Shown here: positions 19,540 to 28,331 of the stretch, one piece after another | How positions within the stretch are numbered: the first letter of the stretch is position 1 | How the letters are laid out: the number at the start of each line of letters is the position of its first letter | NCBI GenBank assembly: GCA_001940725.1 | Contig: MDVR01000024.1 | Coordinates: 30,810-94,809, forward strand | Source of the DNA: Candidatus Heimdallarchaeota archaeon LC_2 | GTDB taxonomy: Archaea > Asgardarchaeota > Heimdallarchaeia > Heimdallarchaeales > Kariarchaeaceae | Direction of reading: 5' to 3' | Length of the DNA stretch: 64,000 bases | Notes under the pieces: model-generated | The model's database searches: none | The model's input: only the letters and a program-made list of their open reading frames with translations | What the model was told of the DNA's origin: nothing | Translations under genes and position numbers: made by a program

Positions 19540-19611
19540 AAATTAAGAAAACTAGATTATTTCATTACTTATTAATAAAATCTTTAATTAGACATATTTT
19601 ATCTAATTCAA

Positions 19612-20706
19612 ATGAGTATACTGTCTGATTTTATTGATAGCATTTCTACGTATTATAAAGAAAATATAGAAGACTATGAATTAGCAGGAGTGAGCGGTAC
19701 GGATTACCTACTTGCACTTCTTCTCTTTGTTGTATATGGGATTATTCTTTTCTTGATTAGAATTCAATTAAAGAGATTTTTAAAAACATTACAAAAAATG
19801 GGTGATAAGCCTCGAGAAACCACTTTCATAACTTCTTGTATTAAAATCTTAAGTAAATGGTTTATTTTAATTGTTGCTTTTTACGCTGCTTCGTCTAATA
19901 TAACTAGTGATCCTGATTTTCCTGATGGAGCAAGAATTGGGGTCAATCTGGTTCTTTTGATTGTTGTGACTAGGTACCTCTTAAAATTCTCTGGACAACT
20001 GGTTGATGAAATTTTTGAAGAAATTGTAGAACGAAGACCCGATCTACAGCATTTAGCTGAATTTCTCAAACTATTTGTTAAGGCAATTGTTTGGATTTTT
20101 GTTTCATTATGGTTCTTTTTACAATTAGGTGTAAATATTACTGCGTATCTTGCTGGATTAAGTATCTTGGGTTTAGCAATGGCCTTCGCACTTCAAAATG
20201 TTATAACCGATGTATTTGCCTCTATTACCCTGTATTTGGATAAACCATTTGAAGTTGGTGACAGTATCAAGGTAGGGACAGATGCAGGTAAAGTAGAGCA
20301 AATAGGACTAAGATCTACTCAAATCAGGACCAGTGTTGGCAATTTACTTATCATCTCGAACCGAGAATTAGTATCTAAAAGAATTCATAATAATACAGAT
20401 ATGAAAGAGCGACGGGTTACATTAAATCTAGGAGTAGATTGCACAACCTCTGTTACTAAATTGAAGGAAATACCTCAATGGTCTGAAAACATAATAAACA
20501 AAGTTGAAAATACTAGATTTGCAAGAGCACATCTCACAACCCTTGGAACATATAGTTGGGATTTCCAGATTGTTTACTATATTACTACTCCAGCATATGG
20601 TACTTTTCTTGATGCTCAGCAAGAAGTAAATCTCAATATCCTTGAGAAATTAGAAAAAGAAGGAATTAATATTCCATATCCCACAAATACTGTTCTTACA
20701 TCATAA
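19612..20706 (+). CDS. MscS-family mechanosensitive channel
   Basis: 364 residues. Three or more N-terminal membrane helices lead to the glycine/alanine-rich pore helix (AYLAGLSILGLAMAFALQNVITDVFASI), then the beta domain (FEVGDSIKVGTDAGKVEQIGLRSTQIRT, LLIISNRELVSKRI) and a C-terminal alpha/beta domain. This is the standard small-conductance mechanosensitive channel that releases solutes on hypo-osmotic shock. Length is normal. It is convergent, 10 bp apart, with the beta-propeller gene. Confidence 0.92.
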   Translation: MSILSDFIDSISTYYKENIEDYELAGVSGTDYLLALLLFVVYGIILFLIRIQLKRFLKTLQKMGDKPRETTFITSCIKILSKWFILIVAFYAASSNITSDPDFPDGARIGVNLVLLIVVTRYLLKFSGQLVDEIFEEIVERRPDLQHLAEFLKLFVKAIVWIFVSLWFFLQLGVNITAYLAGLSILGLAMAFALQNVITDVFASITLYLDKPFEVGDSIKVGTDAGKVEQIGLRSTQIRTSVGNLLIISNRELVSKRIHNNTDMKERRVTLNLGVDCTTSVTKLKEIPQWSENIINKVENTRFARAHLTTLGTYSWDFQIVYYITTPAYGTFLDAQQEVNLNILEKLEKEGINIPYPTNTVLTS

Positions 20707-20716
20707 TAATATATAT

Positions 20717-21670
20717 TTAATACCCATCTTCGAACCGAATTATTGCTTTTCGGAGAATATTTTCTTTCAAATAAAAAAACTCGATTTTTTCAAGATTACC
20801 TATATCATTATTTTGAAAATTAATTTTTGAATAATTCATTTTTTCAAATATTGGGAATTTTTTGTCTATAACAATTAATTCGAAAACATTGAAATTAGTT
20901 TCTTGGGTGAAATTATTAAATTCAATAACTCTCAATTTCCCCTGTTTCAGCAACAGGAAAAGGTAATTCCCATTTGTTGTGATTTTAAGAATCTCAGACA
21001 ATTTCTCTCTAAATGTAAAGACAAGGGTATAGCCATTTTTAACTTCATATATGTATAGAGAATGCTTTGAAGCTAGAAAGAGATAGTTATTATGATATTC
21101 CAAATCAATAAAAGAAAAACCACCTATAGGGATTTCATCTATTCGTTGAGCTATAAAATCCAATTTATGCAAGCTACCATCCTTTACTAGCACAAATAAT
21201 TGTTGATGATCATAAGAAAACGATATAATGCTGGTTTCTAACTCAATCATAATCCATTTGTAGAATAGTATTGAGGGTTGAAGATAAATTAGTAAACCAT
21301 TTTCTTTAGTGTTGACTAATAGATAGGTTTGTGTAGACAATATGTCCAAAACATGAGGATTTCCGGGACCCCCTGCATCATCAGGTGAAGTGATTTTTAT
21401 AGACTCATATGAATTATTTTTATCTAAAACTTCAACGGTACCATTAACGTATCCAACATAAATGTTTGAACTATCAATAGTGATGCATGAAGCTTTATGT
21501 TTGACATTACTCAATTTAATAGAAAAAACATTTCCACTACGATAATTCACGACATTGATATTGTGTTCGTTGTTAAGTAAAAAAATTTGATCATTTTCAA
21601 ATACTGTATCAATTAAATTGTTTATCAAATATTTTTCAATCTTAATTTTAGCTCGATCAATGTTAATCAT
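20717..21670 (-). CDS. Beta-propeller (WD40/PQQ-like) protein
   Basis: 317 residues made of repeated four-stranded blades: segments such as ITIDSSNIYVGYVNGTVEVLD, ISFSYDHQQLFVLVKDGSLHKLD, IDLEYHNNYLFLASKHSLYIYEV and LKITTNGNYLFLLLKQGKLRVIE recur about every 40-45 residues. No signal peptide or membrane helix, so it is cytoplasmic. Likely a protein-interaction platform; no enzymatic motif. It lies 39 bp downstream of the broken flavoprotein gene on the same strand and may have been co-transcribed with it. Confidence 0.65.
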   Translation of the reverse strand: MINIDRAKIKIEKYLINNLIDTVFENDQIFLLNNEHNINVVNYRSGNVFSIKLSNVKHKASCITIDSSNIYVGYVNGTVEVLDKNNSYESIKITSPDDAGGPGNPHVLDILSTQTYLLVNTKENGLLIYLQPSILFYKWIMIELETSIISFSYDHQQLFVLVKDGSLHKLDFIAQRIDEIPIGGFSFIDLEYHNNYLFLASKHSLYIYEVKNGYTLVFTFREKLSEILKITTNGNYLFLLLKQGKLRVIEFNNFTQETNFNVFELIVIDKKFPIFEKMNYSKINFQNNDIGNLEKIEFFYLKENILRKAIIRFEDGY

Positions 21671-22117
21671 TTTTGAATCATCCGAGTTACTTCGATTTTA
21701 CACGACCCATTAAGATTGATGTGTTTTAGACATTATTTCTCTTATAGCATCTGAAGCGTGTTTTCTCCCATTTTCTATGAAGACTTTATTTGTCTCTCTC
21801 CCATGCCCTGCAGAACCAATTAAATACATGTTGGGATAATCAATTACTTCGTAAGATTTGGTTAGAGAAATTGAAAGATCATCATTTACTGAAATTCCCC
21901 ATAATCTAAAAAGTTCAACATTGGGTAAAAATCCTGTTAAAATGAATATGAAATCTGCTGGAATAAATATATCTTTTCCTTCATACAATAATTTTAATCC
22001 TTCAAGTGTAATTTCTTTAACTTCTGCAGGCATTACTGATTTTATTTCTTTATTTTTTAACCGATTAGCAAGATCAGGTCCTACCCAGTATTTTAAACTA
22101 GTTTGAGGTTCTGCATG

Positions 22118-22623
22118 GGAAATTTTGTATATACATTAAGCTAGTTATGGATATATATCTTCAGGACTTTAAATAGTCAAACCACATAATATTAGAAGTT
22201 GCAATCAAAAGATTGCACAAATTAAACTTATTATCTTTAGAAATAAAGGAGTAAGAGGACTAGGTAAGTGTCTACCTGTCGCTTCTTCTAAAAAGAGGAA
22301 GACCGGAAAAGCTGGAAGCGTACCGAAAAATCGTAAAGGTCGTCCTACCCTGTTTTTAACAGAATCAGGAATGCTGGTACTCAGTTTACGGATTGAAAAT
22401 GATCTGCCAGTAGTTAAAGATCACGGAAACACTAACTTTGTTAATTCCAGTAGGATTAGAAGCAGAAGGAAGCACCGTTCATTATTGAACAGAACCTATT
22501 TCAACAAAACCTTTTTTGTGTAAAGACAAAGAAGGGAAAGTGATGGCGACATCAGATATAGGGTTGCAGAACGTGAAGTAATCATTTTCTTTGAAATTCG
22601 AAAATGTATATACTAAAAATGGT
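22118..22623 (+). mobile_element. Decayed 506-bp insertion element with CATG target duplication (copy 1)
   Basis: Flanked by CATG at 22114-22117 and 22624-22627, which in the uninterrupted gene would occur once. Its ends form imperfect inverted repeats: both contain GTATATACATT at about the same distance from the edge, preceded by a T-rich stretch (22118-22137 and the complement of 22604-22623). Internally it holds a transposase-like fragment (22260-22523) related to that in the 42119-42589 element. Too short to be autonomous. The IS family is not recognised; a 4-bp CATG duplication is the main handle. Confidence 0.75.
22260..22523 (+). pseudogene. Transposase N-terminal remnant in copy 1
   Basis: An 87-codon open frame without a usual start, ending at TAA. 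It reads LGKCLPVASSKKRK, then TGKAGSVPKNRKGRPTLFL and hydrophobic/basic residues. The basic KAGS-x-KxRKGxP segment matches the equivalent segment in the element at 42119-42589 and looks like the DNA-binding start of a DDE-type transposase. No catalytic DDE triad is present; the rest has been deleted. Confidence 0.5.
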
Positions 22624-23423
22624 CATGATTATGAATAAGAGTTACTTTAGCTCCATGATGGTATAACTCCAGTGAAACCTCAGCTCCAGAATTTCCTGCA
22701 CCGATAACCGCTACTTCTTTATCAAAATAAGAGTGGGGTTCCGTATAGTAGTATGATGTATTTGGACCTTTTTCTCCAGGTATACCACCCAGACCATTTG
22801 GAGTATCAAAATATCCTGTTGCGATGACTACATGTTTTGCATGAAATGTATGGATCTTTTTCTGATAACGATATATCTCAACTATATTAAGATCAAATCC
22901 ATCAACTGTCTGGGAGATAGTTTTTACTTCATGATTCAGCTTGATTTTAAGTTGTTCTAACTCTGCAACTCGTCTATAATAATCAAGGACCATTGTTCTA
23001 TCAGGTTTTAGTGCAGTTGAAGGAAGAGGGTGGCCTCCAATCTCTAGTAAGGCTGCTGTGGTAAAAAATCTCATCTGACTCGGAAAATGAAAAATTGAAT
23101 TAACTAAAACACCTTTTTCCAAGACAACATATTTCAAATTACTACGTTTTGCTTCTATAGCCGCAGCTAAACCTACTGGGCCCGCACCAATAATGATAAC
23201 ATCAAGCATTTAGTAAGTCAATTGTGAGTTGATTAAAACAATGAATAAATCTATTTTTGAAAACAATAACTCAAGAATTGAAAATCAAATATTGATACGA
23301 TATTTATCTGAAACTAGTTCAAAGTACTTAGGTTGTAATCATTATTTCTAAATGTCAGAAAAATGATTATTATTGAATTTTGTCTCATAAAAACTTATAT
23401 TACTTAATAACAACTAAATTCTC

Positions 23424-23792
23424 ATGGCATACGAATTCAAAGATGAAGAAGCAGAAAACATGTGGGTGCTTGGAAATAAAGTTGCGGTAGTAGGACTTTT
23501 GATGATTTTCGGTGGAATAATTGGCTTTATTAATTCAACGAGAGGGTTTGATGACGTTGATAATACTAGATCCATCATATTTTCAATACAATTTGTTTTT
23601 TTAATTGTGATTGGTATTATTCTTTTTAGACCATCTGATAATTTTAAACGGATTGCAACAAGTGAAGGTAAAGATATAACTGAGCTGATGGAGGCAATTG
23701 ATGAATTCACTGTCGGATTCCTCATCTCATCCATCTTAATTGGATTAATCGCATTTCTCAATGTGATTTTATTATTTGATAAAGTGTTTTAA
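23424..23792 (+). CDS. Small multi-TM membrane protein, tandem paralogue A
   Basis: 122 residues with a charged N-terminus (MAYEFKDEEAENMW) and about three or four hydrophobic helices (VAVVGLLMIFGGIIGFI, FSIQFVFLIVIGIILF, TVGFLISSILIGLIAFL). The conserved loop FRPSDNFKRIATSEGKDITELMEA is also found in the next gene as FLPVQNFKNIISTKGNDMKELMKG, showing the two arose by tandem duplication. Family not recognised. The two genes are 11 bp apart and certainly co-transcribed; the products may form a hetero-oligomer. Confidence 0.65.
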   Translation: MAYEFKDEEAENMWVLGNKVAVVGLLMIFGGIIGFINSTRGFDDVDNTRSIIFSIQFVFLIVIGIILFRPSDNFKRIATSEGKDITELMEAIDEFTVGFLISSILIGLIAFLNVILLFDKVF

Positions 23793-23803
23793 TAGGTGAT
23801 ATC

Positions 23804-24154
23804 ATGAGTGAATATGAATTCAACGAGAAAGAAAATAAACAATTTGTAGACTTTTCATTAAGATTACTAATTCTATCTGCTACTCTAGGTGCAGCAGGTT
23901 TTGTATCAATTATATTGGGATTAATAAGTCCTTTTAGTGCCACAGATGTAATTACAGGTATAGCTTTCGTAGCTATTGGTGTATCGTTATTTTTACCAGT
24001 TCAAAATTTTAAAAATATTATTTCTACTAAGGGAAATGACATGAAAGAATTAATGAAAGGTTTCTCCATACTCAATCAAGGATTCACATTTGTGTTAGGA
24101 GCTACTTTGTTTCTGCAGATAATGATTTTAATTGGATATTTATTAGATATTTGA
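23804..24154 (+). CDS. Small multi-TM membrane protein, tandem paralogue B
   Basis: 116 residues, same layout as the gene before it: polar N-terminus (MSEYEFNEKENKQF), paired helices (LLILSATLGAAGFVSIILG, VITGIAFVAIGVSLFL), the NFKNIISTKGNDMKELMKG loop, then a helical pair ending in LLDI. Sequence identity to its partner is modest, so the duplication is old. No transport or enzyme motif is visible. Confidence 0.65.
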   Translation: MSEYEFNEKENKQFVDFSLRLLILSATLGAAGFVSIILGLISPFSATDVITGIAFVAIGVSLFLPVQNFKNIISTKGNDMKELMKGFSILNQGFTFVLGATLFLQIMILIGYLLDI

Positions 24155-24314
24155 TTTCAATATTAAATTAGCTTTTTTCAATTTAACTTACGAACTCAAT
24201 TTAATAAGAATCTCATTTTTCATAATGTGTCCTGTGTTGAGGGCATAGAAGTATATTATTATTAAATTAAAAAAGAAAAAGAAATTTTTGTAATGTAATC
24301 AATTTACTTCATTT

Positions 24315-24845
24315 TCACTTCTTTATTTCTTGTAAAATTAGTGTACCTAATTTAGTAAAGGCGTCTACAACATGTTCGCCGGTTAGAGCACTTGTCTCAA
24401 TATAATCTAACATTTTTAATTTCTTTACCATCGCTTTTGCATCTTTCTCACTAACTTCTCTTTGATCTGGTAAATCATTTTTATTTCCCACTAAAATGTA
24501 TTTCCCACCTTTTGCTTTGGAAGATACTTCTTTATACCACGCCTCCAAAGAGGTAAGAGTCTCTTTTCTAGTCAGATCAAATGTGATTAATCCACCTCTT
24601 GCACCTTTGTAAAACATTTCTCTAAGTCTGGTAAATGATTGTTCACCTGCAATGTCAAAAATTTGAAGAGCAATATAGGTTTTATCTATTGTTAAATTGT
24701 GAAATGACGGTTCCATTCCAATAGTATGAAGGTAACTCTTTGTAAATGAGTTTCTCACAAATCGATTTACAAGGGATGTTTTTCCCACCCTTCCATCTCC
24801 TATTAATAGAATTTTGAAAGTATATGCAGGTTCCTTTTTTACCAC
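24315..24845 (-). CDS. Rab/Ras-like small GTPase
   Basis: 176 residues with all five G-boxes: GDGRVGKTS (P-loop), switch-I Thr in YLHTIGMEP, DIAGEQ (G3, with Gly and Gln as in Ras/Rab), NKND (G4) and ETSA (G5). The C-terminus (LILQEIKK) has no prenylation cysteine, as in other Asgard small GTPases, so any membrane contact must be indirect. Likely a molecular switch for membrane or cytoskeletal processes. It is the last gene of a minus-strand run that begins with a Roadblock protein; Roadblock proteins regulate GTPases such as MglA and Rag, so a functional partnership is plausible. Confidence 0.92.
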   Translation of the reverse strand: MVKKEPAYTFKILLIGDGRVGKTSLVNRFVRNSFTKSYLHTIGMEPSFHNLTIDKTYIALQIFDIAGEQSFTRLREMFYKGARGGLITFDLTRKETLTSLEAWYKEVSSKAKGGKYILVGNKNDLPDQREVSEKDAKAMVKKLKMLDYIETSALTGEHVVDAFTKLGTLILQEIKK

Positions 24846-24960
24846 GTAAAATATTTATCACAACAAAGATAATAATCATTTCTAATATATCTCGATTTAA
24901 TATCATTCAACGAAGTTCAATTTTATAAATTACTGAAATCTTCCAAAAAATATTGTGATT

Positions 24961-25635
24961 TTAATAGCTAACCATTACTTTTGCCATTTCTTCTAATACA
25001 ACTGCAGGATTTTTTGCTTTAACAACTCCCGAAGCTAATAATACACCCGCGCTACCCAATTTTATTGCGGCACCTACATGATCTGCGTTTTTTACTCCGG
25101 CACCAGTAAGGGCGATTATATCTTCATTGACTGATCTAACAGCAGCTACTGCCTCCTTTACTACTTCTGGACGGGTTGTTACACTAACATCACCACCAAT
25201 CAATTCTGGAGGTTCCATGGCAACTGCCCAAGGATTAAATGAGCTAACAGCTTGACTCAAATTAATTGTTCCAGCACAAACTATAGTCAAGAGATTATAA
25301 CTGCGCGCTAGATTAACGCTTTGTTCTAATACACTGATTTCTAATCTACGTTCTGAATGATTTAGAAGGGTTCCACTAATTCCTCCTTCTTTTAGAGCTA
25401 ATACATCAATATGCCCCGTGGCACTGCCTGGTGAATTGGGGTCAAAGTGTTGGGAAAAAACAGGTATATCTATTTCTTTGGCTATGGACAACATGTCAAC
25501 CAATTGAGGTACAACAATAATATTTGCACTATACTCCTTTGCAACTTTCTCTGATATAAGAGATAATTCTAAACCTTTTGCACCTCTTGCTTCTAGATAC
25601 GTCTTAAAATTAAGAACGAGAACTGGTAGATCCAC
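24961..25635 (-). CDS. tpiA: Triosephosphate isomerase, archaeal type
   Basis: 224 residues, the short archaeal form. LNFKTY carries the catalytic Lys, NHSERR the electrophilic His region, VAMEPPELIGG the catalytic Glu in an archaeal-style loop, and GAGVKNADHVGAAIKLGSAGVLLASGV the phosphate-binding loops. It interconverts dihydroxyacetone phosphate and glyceraldehyde 3-phosphate in glycolysis/gluconeogenesis. It sits inside the Roadblock-GTPase gene run, 54 bp after the coiled-coil gene. Confidence 0.95.
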   Translation of the reverse strand: MDLPVLVLNFKTYLEARGAKGLELSLISEKVAKEYSANIIVVPQLVDMLSIAKEIDIPVFSQHFDPNSPGSATGHIDVLALKEGGISGTLLNHSERRLEISVLEQSVNLARSYNLLTIVCAGTINLSQAVSSFNPWAVAMEPPELIGGDVSVTTRPEVVKEAVAAVRSVNEDIIALTGAGVKNADHVGAAIKLGSAGVLLASGVVKAKNPAVVLEEMAKVMVSY

Positions 25636-25689
25636 GTATTGCTATAAAATTATTTAGCTTTATTAATTTCTAATTATAATATTTAAAAA

Positions 25690-26532
25690 TTACAAATTCA
25701 GCTCATCTTCTGCCATTTTGTTTCCTATCCAAATATATCTTCCGGAGTTATCTTTCCTTACAAGTTCTAATTCACGAAGATCATCAATATATTTTCGAAT
25801 TTGACCTATTGAAGTACCCATAGTAAATGCTAGCTGAATATCGGATAAGGAACCATGTTTTTTCAAAGCTGCAATTACCTTATAACGAGGATCACTTGCA
25901 GCCAATTTTTGAAGTAGATTGAGTTGACCCTGCCACGAGCCAATGACCGAATTTAAACTATCAAGTTGTGAAGCTAATCTCTCTTTTTCATCCGAGACAC
26001 CTTCTAATTTTTCATTCATTTCCTCAATGAATACATCTCTTTCTCTCAATTCTTCAGTCTTGTTCTCGATTAATTGAGTCAGAGTAACAACTTCATCTTC
26101 TAAATTATCTGCTTCTGTTTCAATTTGCTTAGCTAACTCTTCAACTTCTTCTTCTGAAGCCACAACAGTTGGTTTATTGATATATTTTTCAACACCGGGG
26201 ACTTGAAGCTTATTGTCTTTTATTTCTGTATCAAGTACTATGGGAACAGTTGATGACAAAGCAGAGATTTGTTCTCTAATTCCGCCTAATAAAGCGACTA
26301 AATTTTCAATTTTATTGTCAAGATTATCAAAATTTGCTGTCTTTTGAGTAAGTGTATCAACTTGTTTAAGCAAATCCTTTCTTTCGGTTGCTTGAAGCTC
26401 CAATAATCCCTTGTATTCATGCAATATTGATGTTAATTTTTTCTCATTGGATTCTAGAAAATTTTCATTTGTAGTAGATTTATCCGCATCCTTCTCATTT
26501 GTGCTATCAGAGTAGAGAGGACTAGAGTTCAT
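25690..26532 (-). CDS. Coiled-coil protein with C-terminal winged helix
   Basis: About 280 residues from ATG 26532 (MNSSPLY); an in-frame GTG at 26550 is an alternative. After a polar N-terminus, residues about 25-200 are long heptad-containing helices (LLELQATERKDLLKQVDTL, VEELAKQIETEADNLEDEV, ELRERDVFIEEMNEKLEGV). The last about 75 residues form a winged helix: KVIAALKKHGSLSDIQLAFTMG then IGQIRKYIDDLRELELVRKDN. It likely dimerises and binds DNA or a protein partner. It lies between the KaiC-like and TIM genes in one probable operon. Confidence 0.7.
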   Translation of the reverse strand: MNSSPLYSDSTNEKDADKSTTNENFLESNEKKLTSILHEYKGLLELQATERKDLLKQVDTLTQKTANFDNLDNKIENLVALLGGIREQISALSSTVPIVLDTEIKDNKLQVPGVEKYINKPTVVASEEEVEELAKQIETEADNLEDEVVTLTQLIENKTEELRERDVFIEEMNEKLEGVSDEKERLASQLDSLNSVIGSWQGQLNLLQKLAASDPRYKVIAALKKHGSLSDIQLAFTMGTSIGQIRKYIDDLRELELVRKDNSGRYIWIGNKMAEDELNL

Positions 26533-26601
26533 CTTTTTAACATTACACACTATCTAATAAAAATCATTCACATGGACGACTAGGAAATAAATAAAATATT
26601 G

Positions 26602-27402
26602 TTAAATTTTAGCTGTAGATTCAATTCTAAGCCCTTCATTTTCATCGGGAGTAATATCGAGAAGTTCAGATTTATAAGCTATACCCATCATTTTAGTTAT
26701 TGATAATCTGTCTTGGTTTCGATTCCCACGAATTAATCTATCAAATTCGATAATTCCAGTAACTATACTACTAATCAAATTCTCAGCAACTGGATCTAGT
26801 ATCCCTTTAGGTAAAACAAAGAAATGAACTCCTCCAATATTTGTTATTATATCGCTAATCTCTTTAAAGAAATCAAGGAGTTTGGAGGAATCTTCATCAA
26901 AGTTATCCTCTTTCAACCAAAGAAGATTATCGACAACAGAGAAACATTTCGCCCTATCCGACTCTTGGAGTTGTAAGATTTTGATATAAGCTTGTTTCAG
27001 ATAAGTCCGGCGTTTAATATCAATTTTGCCAATCTTTGATGAGGATGCAACATGCGAACTTGTAATGTGCCACATATCAATAAATTCCCATTTTTTGGAT
27101 TGCTGATGTTTCTCAATGTCCCAGTTATATGCTTTGAATTCTTTTACAAGAATATGTTGTGGACGACTAGAATGTAAATAGTGAGCACGAGAATTTTCTT
27201 CGTTTTCAATTAGATTCAACAAAACTTTTTGTACAAATAAAGTACTAAGATTTGAATTTGAAGGTGATAAAATTAATATTATGCTCCCTGCGGGGATACC
27301 TTTTTCTTCTGCAAAATCACTACCTAATCGTTGATCCAGGGACAGTAATCCTGTAGAATAAATAACATCTTGATCTGGAGGATTAAATGTTAATGAGCTC
27401 AT
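26602..27402 (-). CDS. KaiC/RecA-like ATPase-fold protein with degenerate P-loop
   Basis: 266 residues. The order YSTGLLSLDQRLG..GIPAGSIILILSPSNSN, followed by a Y-rich YLHSSRPQ strand and CFSVVDNLLWL (Walker-B-like strand), is that of KaiC-domain proteins (TGIxxLDxxLGGGIPxGS). The expected GxxGxGKT loop is replaced by SPSNSNLST, so nucleotide hydrolysis is unlikely. It starts 15 bp downstream of the Roadblock gene and is probably co-translated. In archaea, degenerate KaiC-like proteins often act as partners of signalling ATPases; here a link to Roadblock/GTPase control is inferred. Confidence 0.6.
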   Translation of the reverse strand: MSSLTFNPPDQDVIYSTGLLSLDQRLGSDFAEEKGIPAGSIILILSPSNSNLSTLFVQKVLLNLIENEENSRAHYLHSSRPQHILVKEFKAYNWDIEKHQQSKKWEFIDMWHITSSHVASSSKIGKIDIKRRTYLKQAYIKILQLQESDRAKCFSVVDNLLWLKEDNFDEDSSKLLDFFKEISDIITNIGGVHFFVLPKGILDPVAENLISSIVTGIIEFDRLIRGNRNQDRLSITKMMGIAYKSELLDITPDENEGLRIESTAKI

Positions 27403-27417
27403 ATAACGACCATTTAA

Positions 27418-27927
27418 TTAGAAGTTTTCAAGTTCTCGCAACGCACTTTGTAAATCTGCCAAAAATTCATCTTCTTGAGGAAGTTCTTCTGAAACTGCTT
27501 CCATTGGAACTATGGCATCCTGTTGAACAAAATGATCTTCTTCAATGTCTTCAGCAATTAATTCATCTAGGAAACCCTCAATTTGAGTTGAAGCTGAATT
27601 GATTGTCATTCGAGCCATACCCAATGCAACATCATTATCGGTTATTAAACACAATACTGCATTACCACAAGACGCTACTAATATTTTACCTTCTTTAAAT
27701 TCCGCAACCAATGTATTCATAATTTCTAATCCTACATTGTATCCTTGCTGTTCAGATGCTAAGTAAACAGCACTCGAAATAGCGCCCATACTTTCTACAT
27801 CGCGTAGGTCAAAGTCGAAACGACTAATATGAATCAAGGTTAAACCGGTTTTATCAGCTAAAATTACTCGACTAACTCCAGGTGTTTGTACCATAATATT
27901 GTGGCATATATTTTGAATTTCTATCAT
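27418..27927 (-). CDS. Roadblock/LC7 domain protein
   Basis: 169 residues. The first about 120 residues match Roadblock/LC7: N-terminal helix (IEIQNICHNIMVQT), PGVSRVILADKTGLTLIHIS, a helix IGAISSAVYLASEQQG, LVAEFKEGKILVASCGNAVLCLIT and a final helix. An acidic C-terminal tail (EDIEEDHFVQQD) ends in an amphipathic helix (LADLQSALRELENF). Roadblock proteins act as scaffolds or GAPs for small GTPases. It is the first gene of the minus-strand run that ends with the Rab-like GTPase, which makes that GTPase the obvious candidate partner. Confidence 0.9.
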   Translation of the reverse strand: MIEIQNICHNIMVQTPGVSRVILADKTGLTLIHISRFDFDLRDVESMGAISSAVYLASEQQGYNVGLEIMNTLVAEFKEGKILVASCGNAVLCLITDNDVALGMARMTINSASTQIEGFLDELIAEDIEEDHFVQQDAIVPMEAVSEELPQEDEFLADLQSALRELENF

Positions 27928-28331
27928 AATCGTTGAACTCCGATATTATTGCCATTTAAAGTATTTACAAAGACCTTACACAGCGGGTTAATTTATGTTA
28001 GAACTAGAATCGATCGAACTAATTCAGCTCTACATACTTAGACTTAATTAACTGGATGCTTAAAAATATATTTCAATTGCTGTGACTTATCGCGATGATA
28101 GTTGTTTACTATTTCTATGCTCTGAAACACGATAATTATTGATTAAAAGGATAGTTTTACTAGAAGTAAAAAAATTGGCTTTTGGACTAAAAAATATAAT
28201 AGAATGATATTTTTTGTTAAATTAGGTAATCATTTTATATATTAAACGTTCTATTAATTTTTGAAATAAGAGGTTGAATTGATATATCAACGTGACATGG
28301 AGTTATTGGACCCATTTTGGACTGATAAACT
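27928..28331. other. Non-coding gap, about 400 bases
   Basis: AT-rich, stops in all frames, no tRNA-like or repeat structure recognised. The right part lies downstream of the PhoU-like gene and the left part must hold the promoter of the minus-strand Roadblock operon, reading leftward from about 27960. Confidence 0.5.

Larger units (their letters stand above)
21710..23209 (-). pseudogene. Thioredoxin-reductase-like/YpdA-like flavoprotein split by an insertion
   Basis: The N-terminal part (23209 down to the insertion) has the FAD motif GAGPVGLAAAIEA at the start and the NAD(P) motif IGAGNSGAEVSLEL, as in YpdA/bacillithiol-disulfide-reductase-type proteins. It stops 13 residues after GAKV. The C-terminal part resumes as HAEPQTSLKYWVGPD and contains FIPADFIFILTGFLPN and IGSAGHGRE. 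If 22118-22623 and one CATG copy are removed, the frame runs through cleanly (VTLIHNHAEPQTSLKYWV), giving a full-length reductase. So the gene was inactivated recently by insertion, with no other lesion seen. Confidence 0.85.

Noticed and set aside
22034..22617. Possible protein-level intron (intein) or programmed excision in the reductase gene
   Set aside because: Stop codons in the reading frame and the flanking CATG duplication, together with transposase-like content, fit a DNA insertion instead.
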